From Patiriisocius sp047730165 (lineage in GTDB: Bacteria; Bacteroidota; Bacteroidia; Flavobacteriales; Flavobacteriaceae), in NCBI RefSeq assembly GCF_047730165.1, contig NZ_CP159834.1, forward strand, positions 2,046,001 through 2,110,000: a stretch of DNA of 64,000 nt, in the 5' to 3' direction. A program made the translations under genes and the position numbers. A model generated the notes under the pieces. It saw nothing but the letters and a program-made list of their open reading frames with translations. It made no database searches and had not been told where the DNA came from. The stretch's first letter is position 1. Every line of letters begins with the position of its first letter. Below, piece by piece: positions 36,162-45,692 of this stretch.

Positions 36162-36851
36162 ATGAAAAAAACCACATTTTTACTATTGACATTAATTGCC
36201 ATGACCATGACTATTACCGCACAACAAAACAGTATGAACACCGTGGACGTAACTGGCCAAGGCAAGGTAACTGTGACCCCTGATGAGGTGACGGTTAAAG
36301 TGCGTGCAGAAAATACGGGAACCAATGCAAAAGAATTAAAGCAACAGAACGATCGCATTATTTCAAATGTGATCCAGACTATTAAAGATTTAGGGATTGC
36401 AGACAAATACGTGAGTACAGATTTTGTGCGATTGAGCAAGAACTATGAGTACAACACAAAGACTTATAATTATAGTGCCAATCAAGCCATCTCTATAAAA
36501 GTAACCGATATTAAAACGTATGAGCCACTTATGAATGCTTTGTTAGAAAGCGGCATCAATAGAATAGATGGAGTACAGTTTTCTGCTTCAAATCGTGATG
36601 ACTTATTATCACAAGCGCGCAAGAATGCAGTAAAGAATGCAAAAATGAAAGCAGAAGAATATGCTGGAGCCTTAGGTCAAAAAATAGGGAAAGCAATATC
36701 CATCAGTGAGTTTAGCCAACACAATACTCCAGGAACTGTTATGTATAGAAGCGCGATGTCTATGGACTCAGAAATGTCAGGAGGTCAAACATTAGCTCCT
36801 GGAGAAATGGATATAGCAGTGACGGTAAACGTGCGCTTCTTGCTAGATTAA
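36162..36851 (+). CDS. SIMPL domain protein (DUF541), exported
   Basis: 229 residues. The signal peptide MKKTTFLLLTLIAMTMTITA leads to the DUF541/SIMPL fold: VDVTGQGKVTVTPDEVTVKV, the middle KDLGIADKYVSTDFVRLS, and QARKNAVKNAKMKAEEYAGA near 150-170. The last strand is MDIAVTVNVRFLL. SIMPL proteins form periplasmic beta-barrel or ring assemblies, some linked to oxidative stress resistance, and the molecular role is open. It overlaps the convergent TlpA-like gene by 4 bases. Confidence 0.88.
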   Translation: MKKTTFLLLTLIAMTMTITAQQNSMNTVDVTGQGKVTVTPDEVTVKVRAENTGTNAKELKQQNDRIISNVIQTIKDLGIADKYVSTDFVRLSKNYEYNTKTYNYSANQAISIKVTDIKTYEPLMNALLESGINRIDGVQFSASNRDDLLSQARKNAVKNAKMKAEEYAGALGQKIGKAISISEFSQHNTPGTVMYRSAMSMDSEMSGGQTLAPGEMDIAVTVNVRFLLD

Positions 36852-37960
36852 TCTAGCAAGCTTGCTATTTTATTTCCTAGTGCTGCGCCTCTAAGATTTT
36901 TATCGATAATTTTTCCATTCTCATCAAGTAAGAAAGTGGTTGGAATGGAACGTATGTTATATTGTTTTGCGATAGGATCTTGCCAGAACTTTAAGTTAGA
37001 TACGTGATACCAATCCATATTGTCATCTGCAATCGCCTTAATCCATCTTTCTTTTTGTCCTGGTCGGTCAAGTGAAACACTTATAATATTTAAACCCTTG
37101 TCGTGGTATTTGTTATAAACTGCTACAACGTTTGGGTTTTCCATTCTGCACGGTCTGCACCAAGATGCCCAAAAATCGATGATAGTATACTTGCCTAAAG
37201 TTTGGTCAAGTGAAAGCATTTTGCCTTCTGGTGTGGGCGCAGTAAATCGAGGTGCATCACCACCAATATTAGATTTTGCTAATGCTGTTACAGATGCTTT
37301 TATTCTTGCTACTTGCGGTGTTTTACTGATTTTTGGTGATAAATTATTTACAGCGGTAAGTGCTTGTTCTGCTGTTAATTCTTTTTTCTGGAGCATTTCA
37401 GAAATAAGCATGGCGCTATAAAGTGCGTTTGGGTTATTAGTAATAAAATTAATTTTAACCGACTGTTCTTTACCGTTATCACTATAACTAAGTTGTTGTA
37501 ATTGTTGCGTCTTTTTAATATCTCTTGCATTACGAGCTTGTCTCATCTCTTCTGCCCGTTCTTTTCTCATTATTGCTAAAGCACTTAATTCTTGTTGATA
37601 CACTGTATAGCTTTCGTTTTGAGGGCTTCCAGTTATTGATGATACATCTATACTGTCTTTATAAATAGTCGCCTTCAGATTTGTATTCTCTGGGAAGTAA
37701 TACAATACTTTTTTTGTGTAATCTGGTTTAAGGTAGTTCATACCCGCAACGTCGGTTTTAGGGTAGGTCGCAGCAAAAGCGCCTCCTTGCACAATAAGAG
37801 TATCAATAGCCTTAGGTTGACTATTAGCGTCAAGTCGGTATACATAAACTCTAGCGCCATCTGGATACCCTACGGCATTACCTTGCAAGGTATAGGTATT
37901 GGAATTATCAGAACAGCTCATTAGTACTAGTATCGAGCAAAGAGAAAGTATGTATTTCAT
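36848..37960 (-). CDS. TlpA-like thioredoxin lipoprotein with DUF4369 domain
   Basis: 370 residues. MKYILSLCSILVLMSCSDN is a lipoprotein signal (lipobox LMSC). Residues 25-125 form the DUF4369 domain, beginning YTLQGNAVGYPDGARVYVYR. A helical middle follows, then a thioredoxin fold from about 235 with the redox motif WASWCRPCRMEN and the cis-Pro region IRSIPTTFLLDENGKI. Such proteins keep periplasmic thiols reduced, for example in cytochrome c maturation, although a specific partner is not shown here. Confidence 0.92.
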   Translation of the reverse strand: MKYILSLCSILVLMSCSDNSNTYTLQGNAVGYPDGARVYVYRLDANSQPKAIDTLIVQGGAFAATYPKTDVAGMNYLKPDYTKKVLYYFPENTNLKATIYKDSIDVSSITGSPQNESYTVYQQELSALAIMRKERAEEMRQARNARDIKKTQQLQQLSYSDNGKEQSVKINFITNNPNALYSAMLISEMLQKKELTAEQALTAVNNLSPKISKTPQVARIKASVTALAKSNIGGDAPRFTAPTPEGKMLSLDQTLGKYTIIDFWASWCRPCRMENPNVVAVYNKYHDKGLNIISVSLDRPGQKERWIKAIADDNMDWYHVSNLKFWQDPIAKQYNIRSIPTTFLLDENGKIIDKNLRGAALGNKIASLLD

Positions 37961-38096
37961 AAGGCAGTTTTAGTTTATGCAAAAATATAGAATTTATAAT
38001 AGGCATAGAAAGGGATACCAAAAATTTGTTAAATAGGCTATTGTATTGGCAAATGCGGCGTACTATTGCTATATTACATTGAAAATTTCAGAAAAA

Positions 38097-40463
38097 ATGA
38101 TGACAAAGGGTGATTTTCCATTTGAGATTAAGATTGGTTTTAAAAAACTGATTGATCAGTACGAGGTTTTAGCCTCCTCTGATAACGAAATTATAGCCCA
38201 AAAGGCAAAAAGTATTCTTGGGTACGCTAAGGAAGATCCACGCATAGTAGATGGATTTGATACTATTGAACAATTACTCGAACAAAAAGGACTTGTAAAT
38301 AAAATCACCGAAGATCTTTTCACCTCTGTTCTTGAATACAATGAAATTAAATTTGCAACATTACCCTTTCAAGAAATTGTATTAAAGTCTACGCAACGCT
38401 ATAAAAACATAATTGATGCTGCTGGTTCAGATTATGTGCCAACCATTCAAAATTTTGATGAGAATCATTATTATATTATGGGTTGTAGTATCATTTTAAA
38501 CCTTTATTATGGTTACAATTTAGATTTTAGAAGACCGTTTTATTATGAAATTCCAGATGGAAGTGGCTTAAATAAAACGTACCGAATTATTTATAATGGA
38601 GATTTCATTGAGATAGAAAAGACAAAAAATGCGATAGATATTACAGACGAAGATTTAGCAGAATTATTAGACAATTTTGGGAATATTGAAATATGGAAAG
38701 AGAAGTTTCCATCTCAAAGTTGGATTTTTAAAGGGTTTGTTCTAGCAAGTTTAATAGATGTCACGGCAGATTATTCTATCTCAAGTTTTAAGACTTTTTT
38801 GTTAAAACAAGATGCCTTAGAACCCGCGCTCACTAAAGACATAGAAGGAATCTATCAGAAAATTTTTGGGCTACCCGAACTTAGAGTTGGATTTGCAGAT
38901 TTTAATGAGGATGATAATACTTTTGAACGCCTGCTCTACAAAGATATTAAGAGTTATATCCTGGATGGTATGAAGTCTCAAGTAAGTCGAGAAGCTTTAT
39001 GTGATACCTCTTATTATACTTTGTTTAAGAAAAACGAATACTATTGTATCTCAGATACTGAGCGTTATCATAAACTATATCCCGATAATGTGTTATACAA
39101 AAAACTACTGGATCAAGGTATAAAAAGTGCTATCCTAGCTGCAGTTGTTCAAGATGGAAAAGTCATAGGCCTTTTGGAGTTGGTGAGTTATCATCCAAGA
39201 AGGCTTAATAGTATAAACGCTAACAAGCTAAAGGATGTGATGCCTTTTCTAGAGGATGCAGTTATACGTGCAAAAGAAGCTAAGGAAAATGAATTAGAAC
39301 TCATTATACAGGAAGAGTGTACCTCTATTCATAAGAGTGTTCATTGGAAATTTCGAAAAGAGGCGAAACGATATCTCGCGGCAATGTCGCAGAATAATCC
39401 AGTTTATTTTAGAGAGGCTGTATTTGAGGACGTATATCCTTTGTATGGGCAGATGGATATAAAAGGATCATCTAATGCTAGAAATAGCGCCACGGTTTTA
39501 GATTTAAAACATCAACTTACGCGCATAGAGTCTATAATCACAAGTATAGCGCGGGTTGAAAAATTACCGATTTACGATCAAATAAATTTCAGAATTAAAA
39601 AGTATCTCGATGATCTGCTCGAAGAACTACAAGTAGATAGTGAGCGCCAGGTGTTAAACTTTTTACAGGCGGAGGTGATTCCGCTTTTTACGCATTTAAG
39701 AAAAAAGGATAAAGAATTCAAAGTACTCATTGATCAATATTATGAGGAAGTTGATGAAAGTTCTGGACTTATCTACAAGCATCGTAAAGACTACGATGAG
39801 ACGGTGATGATGATTAATAAGCGTATGGCAGCTATCTTAGATAAAAAACAGATTGAGGCGCAAAAGATGTATCCACATTATTACGAGCGTTATAAAACAG
39901 ATGGAGTTGAACATAACCTATATATAGGAGAATCTATTACTCAGAAAAATAGTTTCCATAAAGTATATCTCTATAATTTGAGGTTATGGCAGCTGCAAGC
40001 GATGTGCGAGATGGAGAATGAATATTATAAGCTGAAAGAACATATGGCAGTAGAGCTAGATGTAGCTTCTATGATATTGGTTTTTAATGGATCACTTTCA
40101 TTACGTTTTAGAATGGATGAAAAACGTTTTGATGTAGATGGTACTTACAATGCTAGATACGAAGTTGTAAAAAAACGTGTAGACAAAGCAAATGTAAAGG
40201 GCACAGAAGAACGAGCTACACAAGCTGGAAAAATTACAATCATCTATTCACAGGAAGAAGATGAAATGGAATATAGAAGGTATATAGGTTTCTTACAGAC
40301 TATACATCAGCTAGACGATGATCTAGAAGTGTTAGAACTTGAAGATTTACAAGGCGTAACGGGTCTCAAAGCTTTACGAGTTAGCTTGCTTTATTCTAAA
40401 GGGAAAGAAGATTCAAAAGAATATTACACCTATGAAGATCTAGTAGAAAGTATTAATGAGTAA
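38097..40463 (+). CDS. large cytosolic GAF-like domain protein of unknown function
   Basis: About 788 residues from ATG 38097 (a second ATG follows at once; a TTG at 38046 is unlikely). No signal or membrane helix is present. A GAF-like segment lies near 310-405: SYYTLFKKNEYYCISDTERY, then IKSAILAAVVQDGKVIGLLE and LVSYHPRRLNSINANKLKDV. The region after it is helix-rich and charged (DYDETVMMINKRMAAILDKK) and the end is a small alpha-beta domain (ITIIYSQEEDEMEYRRYIGF). The ligand and output are unknown. It converges on the HD-PycTM gene with 6 bases between the stops. Confidence 0.7.
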   Translation: MMTKGDFPFEIKIGFKKLIDQYEVLASSDNEIIAQKAKSILGYAKEDPRIVDGFDTIEQLLEQKGLVNKITEDLFTSVLEYNEIKFATLPFQEIVLKSTQRYKNIIDAAGSDYVPTIQNFDENHYYIMGCSIILNLYYGYNLDFRRPFYYEIPDGSGLNKTYRIIYNGDFIEIEKTKNAIDITDEDLAELLDNFGNIEIWKEKFPSQSWIFKGFVLASLIDVTADYSISSFKTFLLKQDALEPALTKDIEGIYQKIFGLPELRVGFADFNEDDNTFERLLYKDIKSYILDGMKSQVSREALCDTSYYTLFKKNEYYCISDTERYHKLYPDNVLYKKLLDQGIKSAILAAVVQDGKVIGLLELVSYHPRRLNSINANKLKDVMPFLEDAVIRAKEAKENELELIIQEECTSIHKSVHWKFRKEAKRYLAAMSQNNPVYFREAVFEDVYPLYGQMDIKGSSNARNSATVLDLKHQLTRIESIITSIARVEKLPIYDQINFRIKKYLDDLLEELQVDSERQVLNFLQAEVIPLFTHLRKKDKEFKVLIDQYYEEVDESSGLIYKHRKDYDETVMMINKRMAAILDKKQIEAQKMYPHYYERYKTDGVEHNLYIGESITQKNSFHKVYLYNLRLWQLQAMCEMENEYYKLKEHMAVELDVASMILVFNGSLSLRFRMDEKRFDVDGTYNARYEVVKKRVDKANVKGTEERATQAGKITIIYSQEEDEMEYRRYIGFLQTIHQLDDDLEVLELEDLQGVTGLKALRVSLLYSKGKEDSKEYYTYEDLVESINE

Positions 40464-40469
40464 GCAACG

Positions 40470-41696
40470 TTAATTGCTTGTCTCGCTTACAATCTTACTT
40501 ACTTCATCCACCACGCTCTCACTCATACCAAAAGAGATGCCAAAGGCGACAATCGAGATGATAATTCCTAATACGAAGATGGTATAGGTAACTCTCAATA
40601 TGCGATATTTTCTGTCTAGCACTTTTCCTAAGAAGTATAAATCTTTGGTTAGTGAAGAGTACACGTAGTCTTTATCTTTAATGAGTTCGTCAATAGCCCA
40701 TTGATATTGGGAAAGCTCCATTTTATGAAAATTCCCGAAGAAAGTTAGATTCACAGATTTGTTTTCTACATCTTCTTTTGTAAACTCACCACGCGTCACG
40801 TTAGGCCTCGTCGCGATTACTGCTAAGATCATTGTGATTGCAGATGACACTACAAAAATAGCAGTAGGCCACACTAAAAAAGGATTGCTATCCAGTTTAG
40901 AAAGCAGGTTTGCCAGCACTACGGAAATAATAATTGCATTTACAGATAGTAAGATATTTGCTTTTGTATCTGCAATGTCACTCAACTTAATGTGATTACG
41001 TAAAGCAACACGATAAAAGGTTTGGATCCCTCTTTCTGGGCTACTATTTTTTGCTTCAGCCTTATATTGGGCCTTTATTTTTTCTTTCTTGAGTCTCTTT
41101 TTATCCTTCTTTTTCGTTTTTAAGAGCTTGGATAAATTTTTTTCCTTGAGTGATTGCCAATTTTTTAATGCGTATTCACTGTAGAATTGATGTTTTTTAG
41201 ACAACACCATAATGTTTTCATCACGCCATTCTTCAGACGTGTATTCTTTTACTCCTTGTAATTTATATTCTTGGCGTAAAAAATCACTGGCTTCCTGAAA
41301 ATATTTTTTAGCAAAATGTGAAGCATCTGCGTCGCGTATCATCTCTTCTAGGATACCTTGAGGGTCTCCTTTAAACTTGGTTGCCATAATACATTGAGAA
41401 ACTCCCTCAATAATATCTTGCGCTACCTTCTCTTCTTTTAAGAATGCTTTAGCAATTTTCACACTTTCTTCTTCGTGACCATCTCTAGTTTTAATATAGC
41501 CAGTATCATGTAAAAGTGCTGATAGTTGTAAGATGGTAGTATCTTTAACATTAATTTCAGAATTTTCAATTATTTCGTTGATACTTTTATACACGCGTTT
41601 AGAATGTGTGTAGTTATGATAAGTAAAGGTGTTAGGAAGTTTTTCTTTAAATAGATTTAATATGAAATCGTCCGCCTTTTGTAATATGTCGCTCAT
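40470..41696 (-). CDS. HD phosphohydrolase fused to a PycTM (Pycsar effector-like) membrane domain
   Basis: 408 residues. The N-terminal HD domain has YHNYTHSKRVYKSI (H31), LLHDTGY (H63, D64), the RDGHEEESVKIA helix and IRDADASHF (D122, D124), so all metal ligands seem present. A lysine-rich linker (about 190-215) leads to the PycTM part: VALRNHIKLSDIADTKANIL, membrane helices near 245-265 and 272-295, a cytosolic segment, and a last helix near 370-390. PycTM is the pore-type effector of Pycsar phage defence, opened by cCMP or cUMP. No cyclase gene is near. The start region is divergent from a phosphoesterase/barrel gene. Confidence 0.85.
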   Translation of the reverse strand: MSDILQKADDFILNLFKEKLPNTFTYHNYTHSKRVYKSINEIIENSEINVKDTTILQLSALLHDTGYIKTRDGHEEESVKIAKAFLKEEKVAQDIIEGVSQCIMATKFKGDPQGILEEMIRDADASHFAKKYFQEASDFLRQEYKLQGVKEYTSEEWRDENIMVLSKKHQFYSEYALKNWQSLKEKNLSKLLKTKKKDKKRLKKEKIKAQYKAEAKNSSPERGIQTFYRVALRNHIKLSDIADTKANILLSVNAIIISVVLANLLSKLDSNPFLVWPTAIFVVSSAITMILAVIATRPNVTRGEFTKEDVENKSVNLTFFGNFHKMELSQYQWAIDELIKDKDYVYSSLTKDLYFLGKVLDRKYRILRVTYTIFVLGIIISIVAFGISFGMSESVVDEVSKIVSETSN

Positions 41697-41743
41697 GGGT
41701 TTAAAAACTAGAATACCAAATTACAAAAAAATACGCCCTTTTA

Positions 41744-41764
41744 AATTTTCTGACACAGAAAATT
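41744..41764. promoter_or_regulatory. 9-3-9 palindrome in the divergent promoter region
   Basis: AATTTTCTG-ACA-CAGAAAATT is perfect. It lies 48 bases before the HD-PycTM start and 62 bases before the phosphoesterase/barrel start, so one bound protein could act on both genes. Confidence 0.5.
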
Positions 41765-41825
41765 AACAGCAATATAACGTTTATATAGGATTACTAGTCC
41801 TGTCTAATAATAGCATTAATAGTAC

Positions 41826-44800
41826 ATGAATCAAAAACATATCCTTCTTTTCTCACTCCTCATAATCGCGACTTCTTGTGCTACCTATGCACCGCAATAC
41901 AAAGTGAAAAATGACATCACCGCATTCCCAACAGACAAGGAAATTGCAAATCAGTTTTACTTAATAGGGGATGCAGGCTATTCGCCCATAGGAGGAATGA
42001 GTCCTGGTTTAACCGCAGCCAAGGCTGTTATTAAAATAGAGAATAGTGCAGATGATTTTGCCATTTATCTTGGTGATAATATATATCCAGATGGGATGCC
42101 AATTAAAGGTGATGAAGAACGGAAGTATGCAGAAAATCATTTAAATGGTCAGTTAATGGCGGTTAATGATTTTGAGGGAACAACCTATTTTATTCCAGGT
42201 AATCACGATTGGTACAACAACGGCTTATTCGGTTTAGCTAGAGAACAATCGTATTTAATAGAACAATCGGGTAATGCGGAGATTTTTCAGCCTATGAATG
42301 GCTGTCCATTAAAGAGTGTTTCTGTAAGTGAGGATGTTCAAATAATTATTATTGATAGTCAATGGTATTTAGAAGATTGGGATTCAGATCCTAATTTTAA
42401 TTTTAACTGTGATATTAAATCACGTGAGAAGTTCTTTATAGAAATTGATTTAGAGATTCGGAAAAATAGAAATAAGATTATTGTTTTTGCGATGCATCAT
42501 CCAATGTTTACTAATGGAACTCACGGCGGTTATTTTGGATTAAACAAACACTTATATCCTCTTCAAGAAAAGATACCGATGCCATTATTGGCTTCTTTGG
42601 TAACTCAAATTAGGACACAAGGTGGTATTTCTGTGCAGGATAGATACAATGAATTGTATAATAAGTTAATGAATCGTCTTGGTGATATAGCAAGGAAACA
42701 CCCTAGGCTCGTTTTTGCTTCAGGTCACGAGCATTCCTTACATCATATAGAAAAAGATGGGCTTATACAGATCCAGTCTGGAAGCGCGTCTAAAGAGTCT
42801 GGAGGTACCTTAGGGGATGGCGGTGAGTTTAGTTATGGTGGTAATGGCTTTGCCCTGATGACCGTTTTTGCAGATGGATCAACTTGGGTACGATATTTTG
42901 GTGTTGAAGAAGGCGTAAAGCCTAAAGTACTCTTCCAAAAAGAGATATTTCCTGCACGGAATACTTATGAAATTAAAAAACTTCCCTATTCTTTTGAGAA
43001 TGAGAAAACCGCATCTATCTACACGCGAGATAGCATTAATGAGCTCTCCTTCTTTAAAACAGTCTGGGGCGCCAAATATGAAAAAGTATATGCTACCCCT
43101 ATAAAAGCAAAAGTAGCTACCTTAGATTCTATTTTTGGCGGAGTAACCGTAATGAACGAACTCAGTAACCCAGATTATCGAGCCTTGCAGCTTAAAGACG
43201 TAAACGGTAATGTGTATAGAATGCGTTCTTTAGGTAAAAACTCATTTAGATACAAAGAGCGTATAAATGACAAAACTGAAATCACTTTAGATGGTGATGG
43301 AGCTATCGAAGTTATTGAGAACCTTGACCCATCAGAACGTGATGTTACATTTTATACGGCATCTCATCCTTATGCTTCACTAGCACTCCCTAAGTTAGCA
43401 AACAGTATTGGTGTTTTTCATACAAAACCTAGTTTGTACTATGTGCCTAAGCAGCCTATACTAGGGCGTTTTAATGAGGGTTTTGGCGACGAGTTATATC
43501 TTATTTCTTTAATGCCTAATGAGAACAGTGTGGGAGAAGGTGTTTTTAAATATCCAGATGATATTGAAACTACAGACGATATTTTAATTAAACTCAGAGA
43601 AAGCGGAAAAGTATCAGTAGACGAGCCTAATTATTTAAAATCACGATTATTTGATATGCTCATAGGAGATTGGGATAGAGAGAAAGATAGATGGCGCTGG
43701 GCAGAATTTTACAATCGTGATAGCTTAAATGTGTTTGTTCCTATCCCAAAAAATAGAGATGATGCTTTTGCTAGTTATGAAGGAAATATTCTAGACCTAG
43801 CAAGTTCTATTTTTGGAAAAACAGCGCAACGTCATTTATACGATGATGATCTTTTGGATTTAAAGTGGTTCAATAAAGAGGGGGTCATATTTGATAGAGC
43901 CTTATTGAATAAATCAGGAAGAAGACAATGGCAATTTCTAGCAGAAGAAATTCAAACAAAAATTACGGACGAAGTAATCGAAGAAGCTTTTAATGAAATA
44001 CCTCCAGAAGTACAAGACCAGACGCTTTCAGAAATAAAACAACATTTAAAAGCAAGACGTGATAATTTAGTAGCCATTGCAGATCGCTATTATGATCTGC
44101 TCGCTACATTACAAAGCATTGAAGGCACAGACAGAGAAGATTTGATTGAGGTTACGCGCCTTGGAAAAGGTAAGACGCGCATTAGAATATATCGCACATT
44201 TGATGATGAACCCCAGAAACTTGTAGTAGAACGATTGTTTACTTATCAGGATACAAAAGAATTATGGGTCTATGGTCTAAATGGTAATGATACGTTTAAG
44301 GTGATAAATGAAATTCCTGATAAGGCTGAGCACGAAAAGTTTATTTTTCTTCGGTTAATAGGAGGAAATGGCAATGATATTTATAAACTGATTGACGGGG
44401 AAAGAGTTAAAGTGTATGATCATAGTTCTCTAGAAAATACGATTGTCGAACGTGGCGGCGCAAATTTCAGAATGACAGATATCTATAATTTAAACACCTA
44501 TGACTATCGTAAACAAATAGATAGATTTAATAACATAACCTCAGCAATAGGTTACAACCCCGATGATGGAGTGAGAACTGGACTTCAATACAGTTATGAA
44601 GAAGAGGGGTTTCAACGTAACCCCTTTAGTTTTAGACACGTAATTAATGGAGCCTTTTACACAGATACAGAAAGTTTTGATCTTAGTTATTCTGGGGAAT
44701 TTGCAAACTTTCGGGATGAAAAAAACTTGAGTTATAATCTGTACATAACGAGCCCTAATTACATAGAGAATTATTTTGGCTATGGTAATGAGACATTAAA

Positions 44801-45560
44801 TACTCAAGATGAGAATGGAATTGATAAAAATAGAATTCAAATTCAGAAGATAAATGGAAATATAGGCTTGTTAAAAAATAGTTTTTTTGGTAGCTTTTTC
44901 AAGATACAGTTTTCAATAGATACGTATAAAGTGGCAAGTGACGTAAACTTCTCATTACCTATAGAATCGTCTTTTGAGCTAAACAAAACTTCTTATTTTG
45001 GTTCAATTGATGGTATTTATAGTTACCGAAGTTTTGATGACCCTAGTAACCCATCTAGAGGGATGATGTTTGATTTTAACCCAGGCATCACTACAAATGT
45101 GAAGGGTGTTTACAGAACTTTTGGGTATCTAAATACACGACTAGGGTTTTATAATTCTCTAGTGTCAAACAAAAAATTAGTACTTAAGACAAATGTGAAT
45201 GCAAAGTTTAACTTCGGAAATAAGTTTGAATTTTACCAAGGGGTAACATTGGGTGGAGAAACAGGTTTACGAGCTTATAGAGAAGAGCGATTTACGGGTA
45301 AATCTGCTTTAGTAGGGAACGCAGACCTGCGATATAGTTTCGATAGTTTTAAAGTAGGGTTAATCCCATTACAAATAGGCGTATATGGTGGAGCAGACTT
45401 GGGTCGTGTATGGATCCCGAGTAGGCTTTCAGAACAATGGCACAACAGTTATGGTGGCGGATTGTGGATTAATGGCCCCGGAGGGTTAAATGCAAAGATG
45501 AGTGCGTTTACCGCAACAGAAAGTTCGAGAGTCTCATTTGGACTCGGGTTTAAATTTTAA
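41826..45560 (+). CDS. metallophosphoesterase with central GDWDR domain and C-terminal Omp85-type barrel (paralogue A)
   Basis: 1244 residues. MNQKHILLFSLLIIATSCAT is a lipoprotein-type signal. The calcineurin-like phosphoesterase (45-310) has all metal motifs: IGDAG (D49), GDN (D84, N85), GNHD (N126-D128), MHHP (H224, H225) and GHEH (H301, H303). The middle (about 400-850) carries LIGDWDREKDRWRW (about 613) and VPIPKNRDDAF (638-648). The last 300 residues are a beta-barrel of the surface antigen type: LGGETGLRAYREERFTGKSA near 1142, and a final Phe (SFGLGFKF). It should lie in the outer membrane. The substrate is unknown. Confidence 0.88.
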   Translation: MNQKHILLFSLLIIATSCATYAPQYKVKNDITAFPTDKEIANQFYLIGDAGYSPIGGMSPGLTAAKAVIKIENSADDFAIYLGDNIYPDGMPIKGDEERKYAENHLNGQLMAVNDFEGTTYFIPGNHDWYNNGLFGLAREQSYLIEQSGNAEIFQPMNGCPLKSVSVSEDVQIIIIDSQWYLEDWDSDPNFNFNCDIKSREKFFIEIDLEIRKNRNKIIVFAMHHPMFTNGTHGGYFGLNKHLYPLQEKIPMPLLASLVTQIRTQGGISVQDRYNELYNKLMNRLGDIARKHPRLVFASGHEHSLHHIEKDGLIQIQSGSASKESGGTLGDGGEFSYGGNGFALMTVFADGSTWVRYFGVEEGVKPKVLFQKEIFPARNTYEIKKLPYSFENEKTASIYTRDSINELSFFKTVWGAKYEKVYATPIKAKVATLDSIFGGVTVMNELSNPDYRALQLKDVNGNVYRMRSLGKNSFRYKERINDKTEITLDGDGAIEVIENLDPSERDVTFYTASHPYASLALPKLANSIGVFHTKPSLYYVPKQPILGRFNEGFGDELYLISLMPNENSVGEGVFKYPDDIETTDDILIKLRESGKVSVDEPNYLKSRLFDMLIGDWDREKDRWRWAEFYNRDSLNVFVPIPKNRDDAFASYEGNILDLASSIFGKTAQRHLYDDDLLDLKWFNKEGVIFDRALLNKSGRRQWQFLAEEIQTKITDEVIEEAFNEIPPEVQDQTLSEIKQHLKARRDNLVAIADRYYDLLATLQSIEGTDREDLIEVTRLGKGKTRIRIYRTFDDEPQKLVVERLFTYQDTKELWVYGLNGNDTFKVINEIPDKAEHEKFIFLRLIGGNGNDIYKLIDGERVKVYDHSSLENTIVERGGANFRMTDIYNLNTYDYRKQIDRFNNITSAIGYNPDDGVRTGLQYSYEEEGFQRNPFSFRHVINGAFYTDTESFDLSYSGEFANFRDEKNLSYNLYITSPNYIENYFGYGNETLNTQDENGIDKNRIQIQKINGNIGLLKNSFFGSFFKIQFSIDTYKVASDVNFSLPIESSFELNKTSYFGSIDGIYSYRSFDDPSNPSRGMMFDFNPGITTNVKGVYRTFGYLNTRLGFYNSLVSNKKLVLKTNVNAKFNFGNKFEFYQGVTLGGETGLRAYREERFTGKSALVGNADLRYSFDSFKVGLIPLQIGVYGGADLGRVWIPSRLSEQWHNSYGGGLWINGPGGLNAKMSAFTATESSRVSFGLGFKF

Positions 45561-45692
45561 TTAACTAACCAAATAAATACGAATCGTAATAACCTAGTGC
45601 TTGCGACCGCTATCGCCCCAATTTTGCTTGGATGCGCAATAAAAGGGACGTTTTTTTAATACTTTCAAGTTGGTTATTTACGGACAGAAATT

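Noticed and set aside
38046..38096. Upstream TTG start of the GAF-like gene
   Set aside because: Tandem ATG codons at 38097 and 38100 are better starts, and the extension reads like noncoding sequence.
40470..41696. Complete Pycsar defence system
   Set aside because: Only the effector-like part is present; no cyclase gene lies within the window.
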